Shown here in pieces: positions 1 to 5,938 of a stretch of 6,189 nucleotides of DNA. The notes under the pieces were generated by a model that worked only from the letters and a program-made list of their open reading frames with translations, was not told the origin of the DNA and made no database searches. The stretch is from Proteiniphilum sp. UBA4977 (GTDB lineage: Bacteria > Bacteroidota > Bacteroidia > Bacteroidales > Dysgonomonadaceae). Location: assembly GCA_002398565.1 (NCBI GenBank), contig DGZP01000007.1, positions 1-6,189 on the forward strand, given 5' to 3'. A program made the position numbers and the translations under genes. Positions within the stretch are counted from its first letter, which is position 1. Every line of letters starts with the position of its first letter.

Positions 1-159
1 CACCCCGTGGAATGGAGTATCGGTGAAGCAGTAGGACAGTTGATTGCTTTCGCAAAAAAGACGAAAGTGCCTTTCAGGGCAGTAAGAGAACGGCGTGAAC
101 TTTTGTCGGATTTTCAGCAAATGTTACATATGCAAGGTATAGAAACAGAATGGCATTAA
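1..159 (+). CDS. FAD-dependent oxidoreductase, C-terminal end (5' part outside window)
   Basis: This is the last 52 codons plus TAA of a gene that enters from the left edge, read in frame 1. The peptide starts HPVEWSIGEAVGQLIAFAKK and ends IETEWH. It aligns without gaps to the last 52 residues of the complete oxidoreductase at 2886-4598: 40 of 52 residues are identical by hand count, and both genes end at the same point. It can therefore be assigned by homology within the window to the FAD_oxidored (PF12831-type) family. In such flavoproteins the C-terminal HPVEWSIGE region closes the FAD-binding fold. Its stop codon shares a base with the start of the next gene (TAATG at 157-161), so the two are almost certainly co-transcribed and translationally coupled. 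The N-terminus, FAD motif and any export signal lie outside the window. Substrate unknown. Confidence 0.85.
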   Translation, partial: HPVEWSIGEAVGQLIAFAKKTKVPFRAVRERRELLSDFQQMLHMQGIETEWH

Positions 160-1214
160 TGATGGATAATAAGTTATCAAGAAGATCTTTTTTAAGAACA
201 TTAGGAATAACTACATTGGGGTTAGGGTTTGCTCCACAAATAACTGCAAAACTCAACAAGATAAAAGATGTTAAACTAATTGAAGGGTCTTGGTTTGAGT
301 TCCAACACCACAATGTAGCGGAAGGAAAATATTGGAACTCAACACTGGCCGATTTTACAGCCAATCAATGGAATTCTAAAATCAAGGAGATGGCACAGTC
401 CGGGATTCGCTACCTGGTTCTGCTGAACACAGCTATCCATAACAGAACCTATTACCCGTCGGCACTGCTTCCCAAACACCAGATGGGATGCAATGACCCG
501 CTGGAGGTAGTGTTGACGGCAGCAGACAAATATGGAATTAACTTCTTCATCAGTAACGGATTCTACGGTGAGTGGACCCGACCGGCTTTTCTGATGAGCG
601 ATAAGTCTGTCGAGGTGATGCGGCTCAGGGCAATGAATGAGATTGCTGAAAAATATGCTCATCACAAAAGCTTCTACGGCTGGTATTATCCGAATGAAAC
701 CGGCATCAGCGGGCATTATGATGATATATTTATCAATTATGTAAATACATCATCCATGGAAGCATCCAGGCTAACTCCACAAGCCAAAACCCTGATAGCA
801 CCATATGGCACAAGGAATGTTGTCGAAGATGAAAAATATGTACGTCAGTTGGAAAAAATCAACGTAGACTTTATCGCTTATCAGGATGAGATCGGCGTTC
901 AGAAAACAGCTGTCGAGGAGAGTGCTTCCTTTTTTGAACGACTTTACAATCTGCATAAAAAAGCAGCCAAATCCCGCTTATGGGCAGATGTAGAAGTTTT
1001 TGATTTTGAAGATGCAGTATATAAGAGCGCATTGCTTCCCGCACCATGGGAACGGGTAGTAGAACAACTCAAGGCTGTCTCCCCATTCGTGGAAAAGATC
1101 CTGATTTATCAATACATAGGAATGATAAATAAACCCGGCACCTATACCTTTGCCGGCCATCCCGATTCGATCCTCCTCTATGAGGGATTGAAAAGAAACG
1201 GATATCTACAATGA
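159..1214 (+). CDS. Tat-exported DUF4434 family protein (glycosidase-like TIM barrel)
   Basis: The protein is 351 aa from the ATG at 159, which overlaps the upstream stop as TAATG. ATGs at 150 and 162 are also in frame; 150 would run 10 bases into the upstream gene. The N-terminus is a twin-arginine signal (SRRSFLRTLG followed by a hydrophobic stretch to about residue 27). There is no lipobox cysteine, so a soluble periplasmic protein is likely. The mature part opens with the IEGSWFEF strand and continues with alternating strands and helices typical of a barrel (GIRYLVLLNT, YGINFFISNGFYGEW, FYGWYYPNETG, VDFIAYQDEIG, RLWADVEVF, ILIYQYIG). This matches my memory of DUF4434 (PF14488), related to glycoside hydrolases. 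Acidic residues at strand ends are candidate catalytic residues: E180 in PNET, D243/E244 in YQDEIG, and D277/E279 in WADVEVF. The activity of the family is not established to my knowledge. Its tight coupling to an FAD oxidoreductase suggests that they act on the same substrate. Confidence 0.82.
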   Translation: MMDNKLSRRSFLRTLGITTLGLGFAPQITAKLNKIKDVKLIEGSWFEFQHHNVAEGKYWNSTLADFTANQWNSKIKEMAQSGIRYLVLLNTAIHNRTYYPSALLPKHQMGCNDPLEVVLTAADKYGINFFISNGFYGEWTRPAFLMSDKSVEVMRLRAMNEIAEKYAHHKSFYGWYYPNETGISGHYDDIFINYVNTSSMEASRLTPQAKTLIAPYGTRNVVEDEKYVRQLEKINVDFIAYQDEIGVQKTAVEESASFFERLYNLHKKAAKSRLWADVEVFDFEDAVYKSALLPAPWERVVEQLKAVSPFVEKILIYQYIGMINKPGTYTFAGHPDSILLYEGLKRNGYLQ

Positions 1215-1269
1215 ATTCGACATAAAGCTCCTTCATCTGACAAAATTAAAAATGGACAGATAAAAAATA

Positions 1270-1278
1270 TAAGTTTGT
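1270..1278 (+). promoter_or_regulatory. Candidate Bacteroidetes -7 element (TAAGTTTGT)
   Basis: TAAGTTTGT matches the Bacteroides -7 consensus TAnnTTTGY at every fixed position. No TTTG-like -33 element is seen about 19-21 bases upstream (the sequence there is A-rich). If it is active, the transcript reaching the epimerase would carry a leader of roughly 340 nt, or would serve the short frame at 1367-1468. A chance match in AT-rich DNA is quite possible. Confidence 0.25.
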
Positions 1279-1366
1279 TCATCAACCTATATCCTGGATG
1301 TGGTCGCATAGCAAAAACATGTGCTAACAGTAGTATACAATGAACCCCATCAATTCCTGTCTATAG

Positions 1367-1468
1367 GAAAACGCCAAAAACTTATACACGGAAAGAACCG
1401 CTCTCGGCCTAACTGAAAGACAAGAAATTATCGTTGACTCCATTCTAAAGCTCAAAGAGAGTAATTAA
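1367..1468 (+). pseudogene. Possible C-terminal remnant of an unidentified gene
   Basis: Directly after a TAG stop, an open frame of 33 codons runs to TAA. It includes the stretch LGLTERQEIIVDSILKLKES, which reads like a charged amphipathic helix at the end of a real protein. It has no ATG, and the upstream bases are interrupted by stops in all three frames. It could be the tail of a decayed gene, or simply chance. I do not recognise the family. Confidence 0.2.
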
Positions 1469-1542
1469 TCTTCTATAAGATCAACTTTTTAGCTTTATCG
1501 TTAAAACAAACCTATTTATTATATTATTTTAATTACAATCGT

Positions 1543-1558
1543 TTTTTTAATTAAAAAA
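1543..1558. repeat. 16-bp perfect AT palindrome
   Basis: TTTTTTAATTAAAAAA is its own reverse complement. It lies about 70-85 bases upstream of the epimerase start, where the -33 region of the promoter candidate at 1566 would fall. It may be a protein-binding site, a weak bidirectional terminator-like structure, or just low-complexity promoter DNA. As a hairpin it would be weak because it contains no G or C. Confidence 0.3.
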
Positions 1559-1573
1559 TTTATTTTAATTTCG
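1543..1573 (+). promoter_or_regulatory. Candidate promoter of the epimerase gene
   Basis: TAATTTCG at 1566-1573 matches the Bacteroides -7 element TAnnTTTG with one mismatch. A TTTT at 1543-1546, one mismatch from TTTG, lies 19 bases upstream, the usual -33/-7 spacing. It sits about 50-60 bases before the likely start codon in the most AT-rich part of the gap. The sequence match alone is weak; the position is what supports it. Confidence 0.33.
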
Positions 1574-1626
1574 TATATTAATTATGAGTTATTTATCGGG
1601 TGATTTTCAAAACAGACAACTATTTA

Positions 1627-2853
1627 ATGGACTTAAAAATGATTGACTTCACAAATCTATCTCTACAATACAAGAACGAATTACTGAATAATGTAATTCC
1701 TTTTTGGATCGACCAATCTCAGGATAAAGCGTATGGTGGATATTTCACTTGCCTCGATCGTCAAGGCAACGTTTTTGATACCGACAAATTCATTTGGCTC
1801 CAAGGCAGACAGGTATGGATGTTCTCCATGTTGTACAACAACGTTGAACAGCGGAGTGAATGGCTAGAGTGCGCGATCCAGGGAGGAGAATTTTTGAAAA
1901 AACATGGCCATGACGGGGATCTCAATTGGTATTTCTCACTCACCCGTGAAGGGGAACCCATCATCGAGCCCTATAACATTTTCTCGTATACTTTTGCCAC
2001 TATGGCGTTCGGCCAACTAAGCAAAGCTACGGGCAACCAGGAATATGCCGATATCGCAAAAAAAACTTTCGACATCATACTCTCTAAAAGAGACAATCCC
2101 AAAGGCAAATGGAACAAAGCATACCCTGGAACAAGAAACCTGAAATCGTTTGCGTTACCGATGATTCTCTGCAACCTCTCACTGGAAATTGAACACCTGC
2201 TCGACAGGGAATTTCTCGAAAAAACAATGGAGGAGTGTATCCATGAGGTAATGGAGGTATTTTTACGCCCCGAACTGGGAGGGTTGATCGTAGAGAACGT
2301 CAACGAGGATGGATCACTTTCCGATACTTTCGACGGGCGACTAATGAATCCCGGACATGCCATCGAGGCTATGTGGTTCATTATGGACCTGGGTAAAAGG
2401 CTGAACAGGCCTGAACTGATTGAAAAAGCAGTCGCTACCACCCTGAAGACTATCGAATATGGATGGGACAAGGAGTATGGCGGTATCTTCTACTTTATGG
2501 ATAGGAAAGGATGCCCCCCTCAACAGTTGGAATGGGATCAAAAGCTTTGGTGGGTTCACATCGAGACCCTTATCTCACTACTTAAAGGGTACCAGCTCAC
2601 CGGATCAACCGAGTGCCTGAACTGGTTCACCAAAATTCACGAATATACCTGGAACCACTTTAAAGATACTGAATATCCGGAATGGTGGGGCTATCTCAAC
2701 AGACAAGGCGAAGTATTGTTAGACCTCAAAGGAGGAAAATGGAAAGGATGTTTCCACGTTCCCAGAGGACTGTATCAATGCTGGAGAATACTGGAAAGCC
2801 TGGAAGCGCAACAAACGGTAACAGCAGTTAATTCTTCACAATATATCGGATAG
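1627..2853 (+). CDS. N-acylglucosamine 2-epimerase (AGE/RenBP) family protein
   Basis: The protein is 408 aa from the ATG at 1627. The open frame reaches a GTG at 1600, and another ATG lies at 1639. The family normally starts shortly before the helix leading to IPFW, so 1627 or 1639 is preferred. There is no export signal, so it should be cytoplasmic. Family landmarks are in the usual order of the (alpha/alpha)6 barrel: PFW and GGYFTCLD, then KFIWLQGRQVW (R61), MNPGHAIEAMW (H244), KLWWVHIETL (H311, E313), PEWWGYLNRQGE, and GGKWKGCFHVPRGLY (H377). The spacing R61-H244-E313-H377 fits, as I recall, the catalytic Arg, His, Glu and His of bacterial AGE enzymes. The expected reaction is interconversion of GlcNAc and ManNAc, as in sialic acid breakdown. 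Related members epimerise or isomerise other sugars (cellobiose/mannobiose 2-epimerase, mannose isomerase), but the WLQGR and CFHVPR blocks favour AGE. It is probably co-transcribed with the oxidoreductase 32 bp downstream. Confidence 0.88.
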   Translation: MDLKMIDFTNLSLQYKNELLNNVIPFWIDQSQDKAYGGYFTCLDRQGNVFDTDKFIWLQGRQVWMFSMLYNNVEQRSEWLECAIQGGEFLKKHGHDGDLNWYFSLTREGEPIIEPYNIFSYTFATMAFGQLSKATGNQEYADIAKKTFDIILSKRDNPKGKWNKAYPGTRNLKSFALPMILCNLSLEIEHLLDREFLEKTMEECIHEVMEVFLRPELGGLIVENVNEDGSLSDTFDGRLMNPGHAIEAMWFIMDLGKRLNRPELIEKAVATTLKTIEYGWDKEYGGIFYFMDRKGCPPQQLEWDQKLWWVHIETLISLLKGYQLTGSTECLNWFTKIHEYTWNHFKDTEYPEWWGYLNRQGEVLLDLKGGKWKGCFHVPRGLYQCWRILESLEAQQTVTAVNSSQYIG

Positions 2854-2885
2854 CCAGTAATAAAGAATCATTTAAAAAGAAAAAA

Positions 2886-4598
2886 ATGAATCGTAGAAAT
2901 TTTTTAACCTACGCAGCCATCCTGGGGGGCAGTGCTACAGCACAAGGATGTACTGCTTGGCAAGCAATCGGGACCCAACCGGGCCGGAGAAACAATGCTC
3001 TGTCGCGCGAATTACATGCAGATGTAATTGTGCTGGGAGGCGGTGTAGGTGGTTGTGCAACAGCTATGGCCTGCTGTCGTAATGGCTTAAGTGTCATTAT
3101 GACCGAAGAAACCGATTGGATTGGTGGTCAGCTATCACAACAGGGGGTACCTCCGGACGAACATCAGTGGATTGAGACCCACGGCGCGCCGCTATCCTAT
3201 CGCGAATTCAGAAACAGGGTACGCGACTACTACCGTCAAAACTATCCGCTTACGGAAGCTGCCCGCAACAGGGGCAACCTCAATCCGGGTGACGGCAGTG
3301 TCTCAAGAATCTGTCATGAACCCGGGGTAGCCGTTTCGGTATTGACCGACATGCTTGCTCCCTACCTCAGCTCCGGGAAACTGAGAATCCTCTTAAACTG
3401 TAAGCCCAAAAGCAGTGATGTTGCAGGCGACAAAGTATTGCATGTTGAAGCCATTAACACAGTTTCTGGCGATAGCATAATTCTAACCGGAGACACCTTT
3501 GTGGATGCAACCGAATGTGGAGATCTGCTTCCACTGACTGGAACAGAATATGTTACTGGGACAGAGTCTAAGAACGAAACCAAGGAACTACATGCTCCAG
3601 AGAAAGCAGATCCCAAAAACAACCAGGCCTTCACTGTCTGCTTCGCGATGGATTATCAACCCGGAAAAGACAACGTACAAGATCCTCCAAAAAAGTATAA
3701 ATTCTGGAGAAACTATATTCCCCAGATGACCCCTGCCTGGTCAGGCAAGCTTCTTGATCTCACCTACTCTGACCCCAGAACACTGAGACCCAAACGTCTC
3801 GGATTTGACCCCACAGGCAAAGAGCTGGGTGGTGTACTCAACCTCTGGAACTACAGGCGAATCATCAATAAAGATAACTTTATTCCGGGCTCATACGATG
3901 GTGACATCACTATTGTGAACTGGCCGCAAAACGACTTTTTTCCGGGCAATATGATCGATGTTCCAGAACAGGAATTCCAAAAGAATGTGGAGCGTGCTAA
4001 ACAACTGAGTCACTCACTCTTCTACTGGTTGCAAACCGAAGCTCCCCGTGAAGATGGCGGTATGGGCTGGCGAGGATTGAGATTACGCGGCGACATTATG
4101 GGCACAGAAGACGGTATGGCCAAATATCCCTATATCCGTGAGTCGAGACGTATCCGAGCAGAATTTACGGTATTGGAGGAACATGTAGGTGCAGAAAACA
4201 GGAGATTGGTAGCCGGAGACGTTGAAGGTAAACGCGCAGCCAAGTTTCATGATAGCGTAGGCATTGGGTATTATCACATCGACCTGCATCCCAGTTCCAA
4301 CGGGATCAACTACGTTGACTTCCCGTCGTTGCCTTTCGAAATTCCGTTGGGAGCACTCCTGCCACAACGCATGAGCAACCTGCTCCCCGCCAACAAAAAT
4401 ATCGGTACTACCCACATCACCAACGGATGTTATCGTCTCCATCCTGTCGAATGGAGTATCGGCGAATCTGTAGGTCAACTGATTGCGTTTGCAAAGAAAA
4501 CAAACATACCCTTCAGGGCCGTCAGGGAACATAAAAATCGATTGGCTGATTTTCAACAGATGTTGAACAAACAGGGCATAGAGACACAATGGCCTTAA
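2886..4598 (+). CDS. Tat-exported, probably lipid-anchored FAD-dependent oxidoreductase
   Basis: The protein is 570 aa, starting at the ATG after an A-rich leader (AAAAAGAAAAAAATG). The N-terminus, MNRRNFLTYA, has a twin-arginine motif, a short hydrophobic region and ATAQGC with a lipobox-like Cys22. This suggests folding with FAD in the cytoplasm, Tat export and lipid anchoring. The FAD Rossmann fold starts at residues 46-56 (ADVIVLGGGVGG), followed by the acidic end of strand 2 and TDWIGGQLSQQG at 77-87. VDATECGDLLPLTG from 206 and the C-terminal NKNIGTTHITNGCYRLHPVE region are also typical of FAD_oxidored (PF12831). Such proteins are common in polysaccharide-use loci of Bacteroidota, and some are labelled xanthan-lyase-like in databases without proof. 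The likely role is oxidation of a hydroxyl on a sugar or related envelope substrate; donor and acceptor are unknown. Its C-terminus is 77% identical to the partial protein at the left edge, so it is a paralogue. Confidence 0.85.
   Translation: MNRRNFLTYAAILGGSATAQGCTAWQAIGTQPGRRNNALSRELHADVIVLGGGVGGCATAMACCRNGLSVIMTEETDWIGGQLSQQGVPPDEHQWIETHGAPLSYREFRNRVRDYYRQNYPLTEAARNRGNLNPGDGSVSRICHEPGVAVSVLTDMLAPYLSSGKLRILLNCKPKSSDVAGDKVLHVEAINTVSGDSIILTGDTFVDATECGDLLPLTGTEYVTGTESKNETKELHAPEKADPKNNQAFTVCFAMDYQPGKDNVQDPPKKYKFWRNYIPQMTPAWSGKLLDLTYSDPRTLRPKRLGFDPTGKELGGVLNLWNYRRIINKDNFIPGSYDGDITIVNWPQNDFFPGNMIDVPEQEFQKNVERAKQLSHSLFYWLQTEAPREDGGMGWRGLRLRGDIMGTEDGMAKYPYIRESRRIRAEFTVLEEHVGAENRRLVAGDVEGKRAAKFHDSVGIGYYHIDLHPSSNGINYVDFPSLPFEIPLGALLPQRMSNLLPANKNIGTTHITNGCYRLHPVEWSIGESVGQLIAFAKKTNIPFRAVREHKNRLADFQQMLNKQGIETQWP
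4440..4598 (+). repeat. Diverged duplicate of positions 1-159 (paralogous gene ends)
   Basis: This segment aligns without gaps to 1-159 with 115 of 159 bases identical (about 72%, hand count). Most differences are at third codon positions, and 40 of 52 amino acids are conserved. The similarity stops at the stop codon: after it the left copy runs into the DUF4434 gene, the right copy into non-coding DNA. This is gene paralogy under selection, not a recent DNA duplication. Confidence 0.85.
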
Positions 4599-4646
4599 TC
4601 GGCCTAAAAGCTGACAGAATCGCCTAACTCATCCTAAAAAGAGCGT

Positions 4647-4662
4647 GAAAGAGTTCTCTTTC
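4647..4662. repeat. Perfect inverted repeat GAAAGAG-TT-CTCTTTC
   Basis: Two 7-base arms separated by two bases lie 48 bases after the oxidoreductase stop and about 180 bases before the esterase start. As RNA it could form a short hairpin, with the loop opened to four bases. The bases that follow (TGGATAAAATTT) lack a clean T-run, so a standard intrinsic terminator is doubtful. As DNA it resembles a dyad operator. Either reading is tentative. Confidence 0.35.
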
Positions 4663-4736
4663 TGGATAAAATTTAAAGCAACAAAGTGGCAGCACCATGG
4701 AGTGTTGAAAGTATTGAATGAAAAGGACGGCAAAAT

Positions 4737-4767
4737 TTTCATTTTTGAAAAATCAGTATTATTTTTA
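4737..4767 (+). promoter_or_regulatory. Candidate promoter of the SGNH esterase gene
   Basis: TATTTTTA at 4760-4767 matches TAnnTTTG except at the last base. TTTC at 4737-4740, one mismatch from TTTG, is 19 bases upstream, the spacing typical of Bacteroidetes promoters. This would give a leader of about 65-70 nt before the ATG at 4842. AT-rich sequence makes chance matches likely. Confidence 0.3.
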
Positions 4768-4841
4768 ATAAACAATTGATTGTTGAGCAAACAACTACCC
4801 TACAAGTCATCCATCAACAACAAAAAATAAAAAAACAGCAG

Positions 4842-5915
4842 ATGAAAACGGCAAGCTTCTTTATAGCCTCCTTCCTCTTTTTTCTTGTATCAAATATCCA
4901 AGCACAAACAGTTTATTATGATGCAGATCAGTTTCAACTTATCGGTAAGGTAACGGAACAGACTGAAACACGTTATGAACGACTCCCCGCCTATTTAAAA
5001 GAGACCTGCCGCCCGCCGGTATGGCATTTGGGGAAAAATAGTTCAGGGTTGGCAATACGCTTCAGAACCAACAGCTCTTCTATCTCGGCGAAATGGGAAC
5101 TGTTGCAGGACAACCGTATGAACCACATGACGGATACGGGTATCAAGGGGGTCGATCTCTATGCGTGGGAAAAAGATCATTGGCAACCTATGAAGGCAGG
5201 CCTTCCAACAGGGAAGACTAACGAACAGACCATTATTTCGAACATGACGCCACAGGAACGGGAATATATACTGTTTCTTCCTCTTTATGATGGAGTTATT
5301 TCTCTTTCAATAGGTATAGATTCCACCGCCTTCATTAAAAATCCAGCACTGCCCTACCCCGACACAACGCATCCCATTCTAGTTTACGGAACTAGCATTA
5401 CACAAGGTGGATGTGCTACGCGGCCGGGGATGTCCTACACCAATATCCTCTCCCGCAAATTGAACAGAGAGGTGATTAACTTGGGTTTTAGCGGAAATGG
5501 GCAACTCGATTATGAGATTGCTGAACTGATGGCCACCCGTAACGATGCTTCTATGTTTATACTCGATTTCATTCCTAATGTGAACGCCACACAACTGACC
5601 GAAAGAACAAACACCTTTTTCAGCATCATACGCAAGGCCAATCCCAAGACTCCTGTTCTTTTCGTTGAAACCGTCATTTTCCCTCATTCGTTTTACGATA
5701 AAAAGACCTACGAAACAATCACAGAAAAGAACAAACTGTTAAAAGAAGAGTACGAAAAGATTAAACGCTGTGGAGATAAAAATATATATTACCTTACATG
5801 CGACAACCTGATAGGTAATGATGGTGAATCCACCGTTGACGGAATCCACCTTACCGATATTGGCTTCCTCAGAATTTCAGAAGCGCTTTTCAAAAAAATT
5901 AAACACATAGAATAA
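4842..5915 (+). CDS. Secreted SGNH/GDSL esterase (GxDLY + Lipase_GDSL_3)
   Basis: The protein is 357 aa. The ATG at 4842 is chosen because it begins a clear Sec signal peptide (MKTASFFIASFLFFLVSNIQ, cleavage near AQA/QT). The frame is open back to a TTG at 4776, but that would bury the signal. Residues about 25-175 form the N-terminal beta-rich domain named for the GxDLY motif, seen here as GVDLY at 103-107. Residues about 178-355 are the Lipase_GDSL_3 hydrolase domain with all SGNH blocks: nucleophile S185 in GTSITQG, glycine of GFSGNG at 215-220, N246 in IPN, and D333/H336 in DGIHLTD. It should remove acyl groups, most likely O-acetyl, from a sugar or glycan in the periplasm or at the surface. 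Sialate O-acetylesterases of Bacteroidota are related in function, but the substrate cannot be read from this sequence. The next gene starts 23 bp later, so the two are likely co-transcribed. Confidence 0.87.
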   Translation: MKTASFFIASFLFFLVSNIQAQTVYYDADQFQLIGKVTEQTETRYERLPAYLKETCRPPVWHLGKNSSGLAIRFRTNSSSISAKWELLQDNRMNHMTDTGIKGVDLYAWEKDHWQPMKAGLPTGKTNEQTIISNMTPQEREYILFLPLYDGVISLSIGIDSTAFIKNPALPYPDTTHPILVYGTSITQGGCATRPGMSYTNILSRKLNREVINLGFSGNGQLDYEIAELMATRNDASMFILDFIPNVNATQLTERTNTFFSIIRKANPKTPVLFVETVIFPHSFYDKKTYETITEKNKLLKEEYEKIKRCGDKNIYYLTCDNLIGNDGESTVDGIHLTDIGFLRISEALFKKIKHIE

Positions 5916-5938
5916 ACTAACAATAAAAATAGAGAATA

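Larger units (their letters stand above)
1215..1599. other. AT-rich intergenic region between two likely transcription units
   Basis: This stretch of 385 bases has no intact gene. The left half is of mixed composition and contains a perfect Bacteroidetes-type -7 match at 1270-1278 and a short open frame at 1367-1468. The right part, from about 1480, is very AT-rich and carries a 16-bp palindrome (1543-1558) and a second promoter-like match just before the epimerase gene. I saw no convincing GC-rich hairpin plus T-run terminator after the stop at 1214. The size and base composition suggest that the epimerase gene has its own promoter here. Confidence 0.6.
4615..4779 (+). pseudogene. Possible gene-end remnant, 54 codons, no start
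   Basis: The frame is open from just after a TGA at 4612-4614 to a TGA at 4777-4779. The translation contains WQHHGVLKVLNEKDGKIFIF, whose alternating hydrophobic pattern around a turn-like NEKDGK looks like a beta hairpin from a real protein. There is no ATG; in-frame GTG (4645) and TTG codons are the only possible starts. It may be a decayed C-terminal domain (for example of a carbohydrate-active enzyme) or chance. Family not recognised. Confidence 0.2.
4599..4841. other. Intergenic region before the SGNH esterase gene
   Basis: This 243-base gap holds a perfect inverted repeat (4647-4662) and a promoter-like match (4737-4767). It also holds a frame open from 4615 to the TGA at 4777-4779 on the + strand, with a fairly protein-like middle (WQHHGVLKVLNEKDGKIFIF) but no ATG. 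That frame might be the tail of a lost gene. No recognisable complete gene is present on either strand. The gap suggests that the esterase and the gene after it can be transcribed separately from the epimerase-oxidoreductase pair. Confidence 0.5.

Noticed and set aside
339..716. 125-codon open frame on the - strand
   Set aside because: It lies wholly inside the DUF4434 gene, which has a coherent signal peptide and domain pattern; the antisense translation has no recognisable family.
1600..1626. GTG start for the epimerase at 1600
   Set aside because: The nine extra residues are not expected in the family and in-frame ATGs follow at 1627 and 1639; the GTG is also close to the promoter candidate.
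1971..2471. 166-codon open frame on the - strand
   Set aside because: It is antisense to the epimerase with its conserved motifs; the translation is serine-rich and unstructured, typical of a shadow frame.
4083..4589. 168-codon open frame on the - strand
   Set aside because: It is antisense to the conserved C-terminal half of the oxidoreductase; no family features.
4597..4627. Near-direct repeat AATCGGCCTAA / AATCGCCTAA after the oxidoreductase stop
   Set aside because: The copies are short, differ in length and occur only twice; likely chance. A similar TCGGCCTAA near 1404 has no matching context.
4776..4841. Upstream extension of the esterase to a TTG start
   Set aside because: It would add 22 residues (rich in Gln, Lys and Thr) before a clear Sec signal peptide; the ATG at 4842 is the sensible start and the extension lies in the promoter-leader region.
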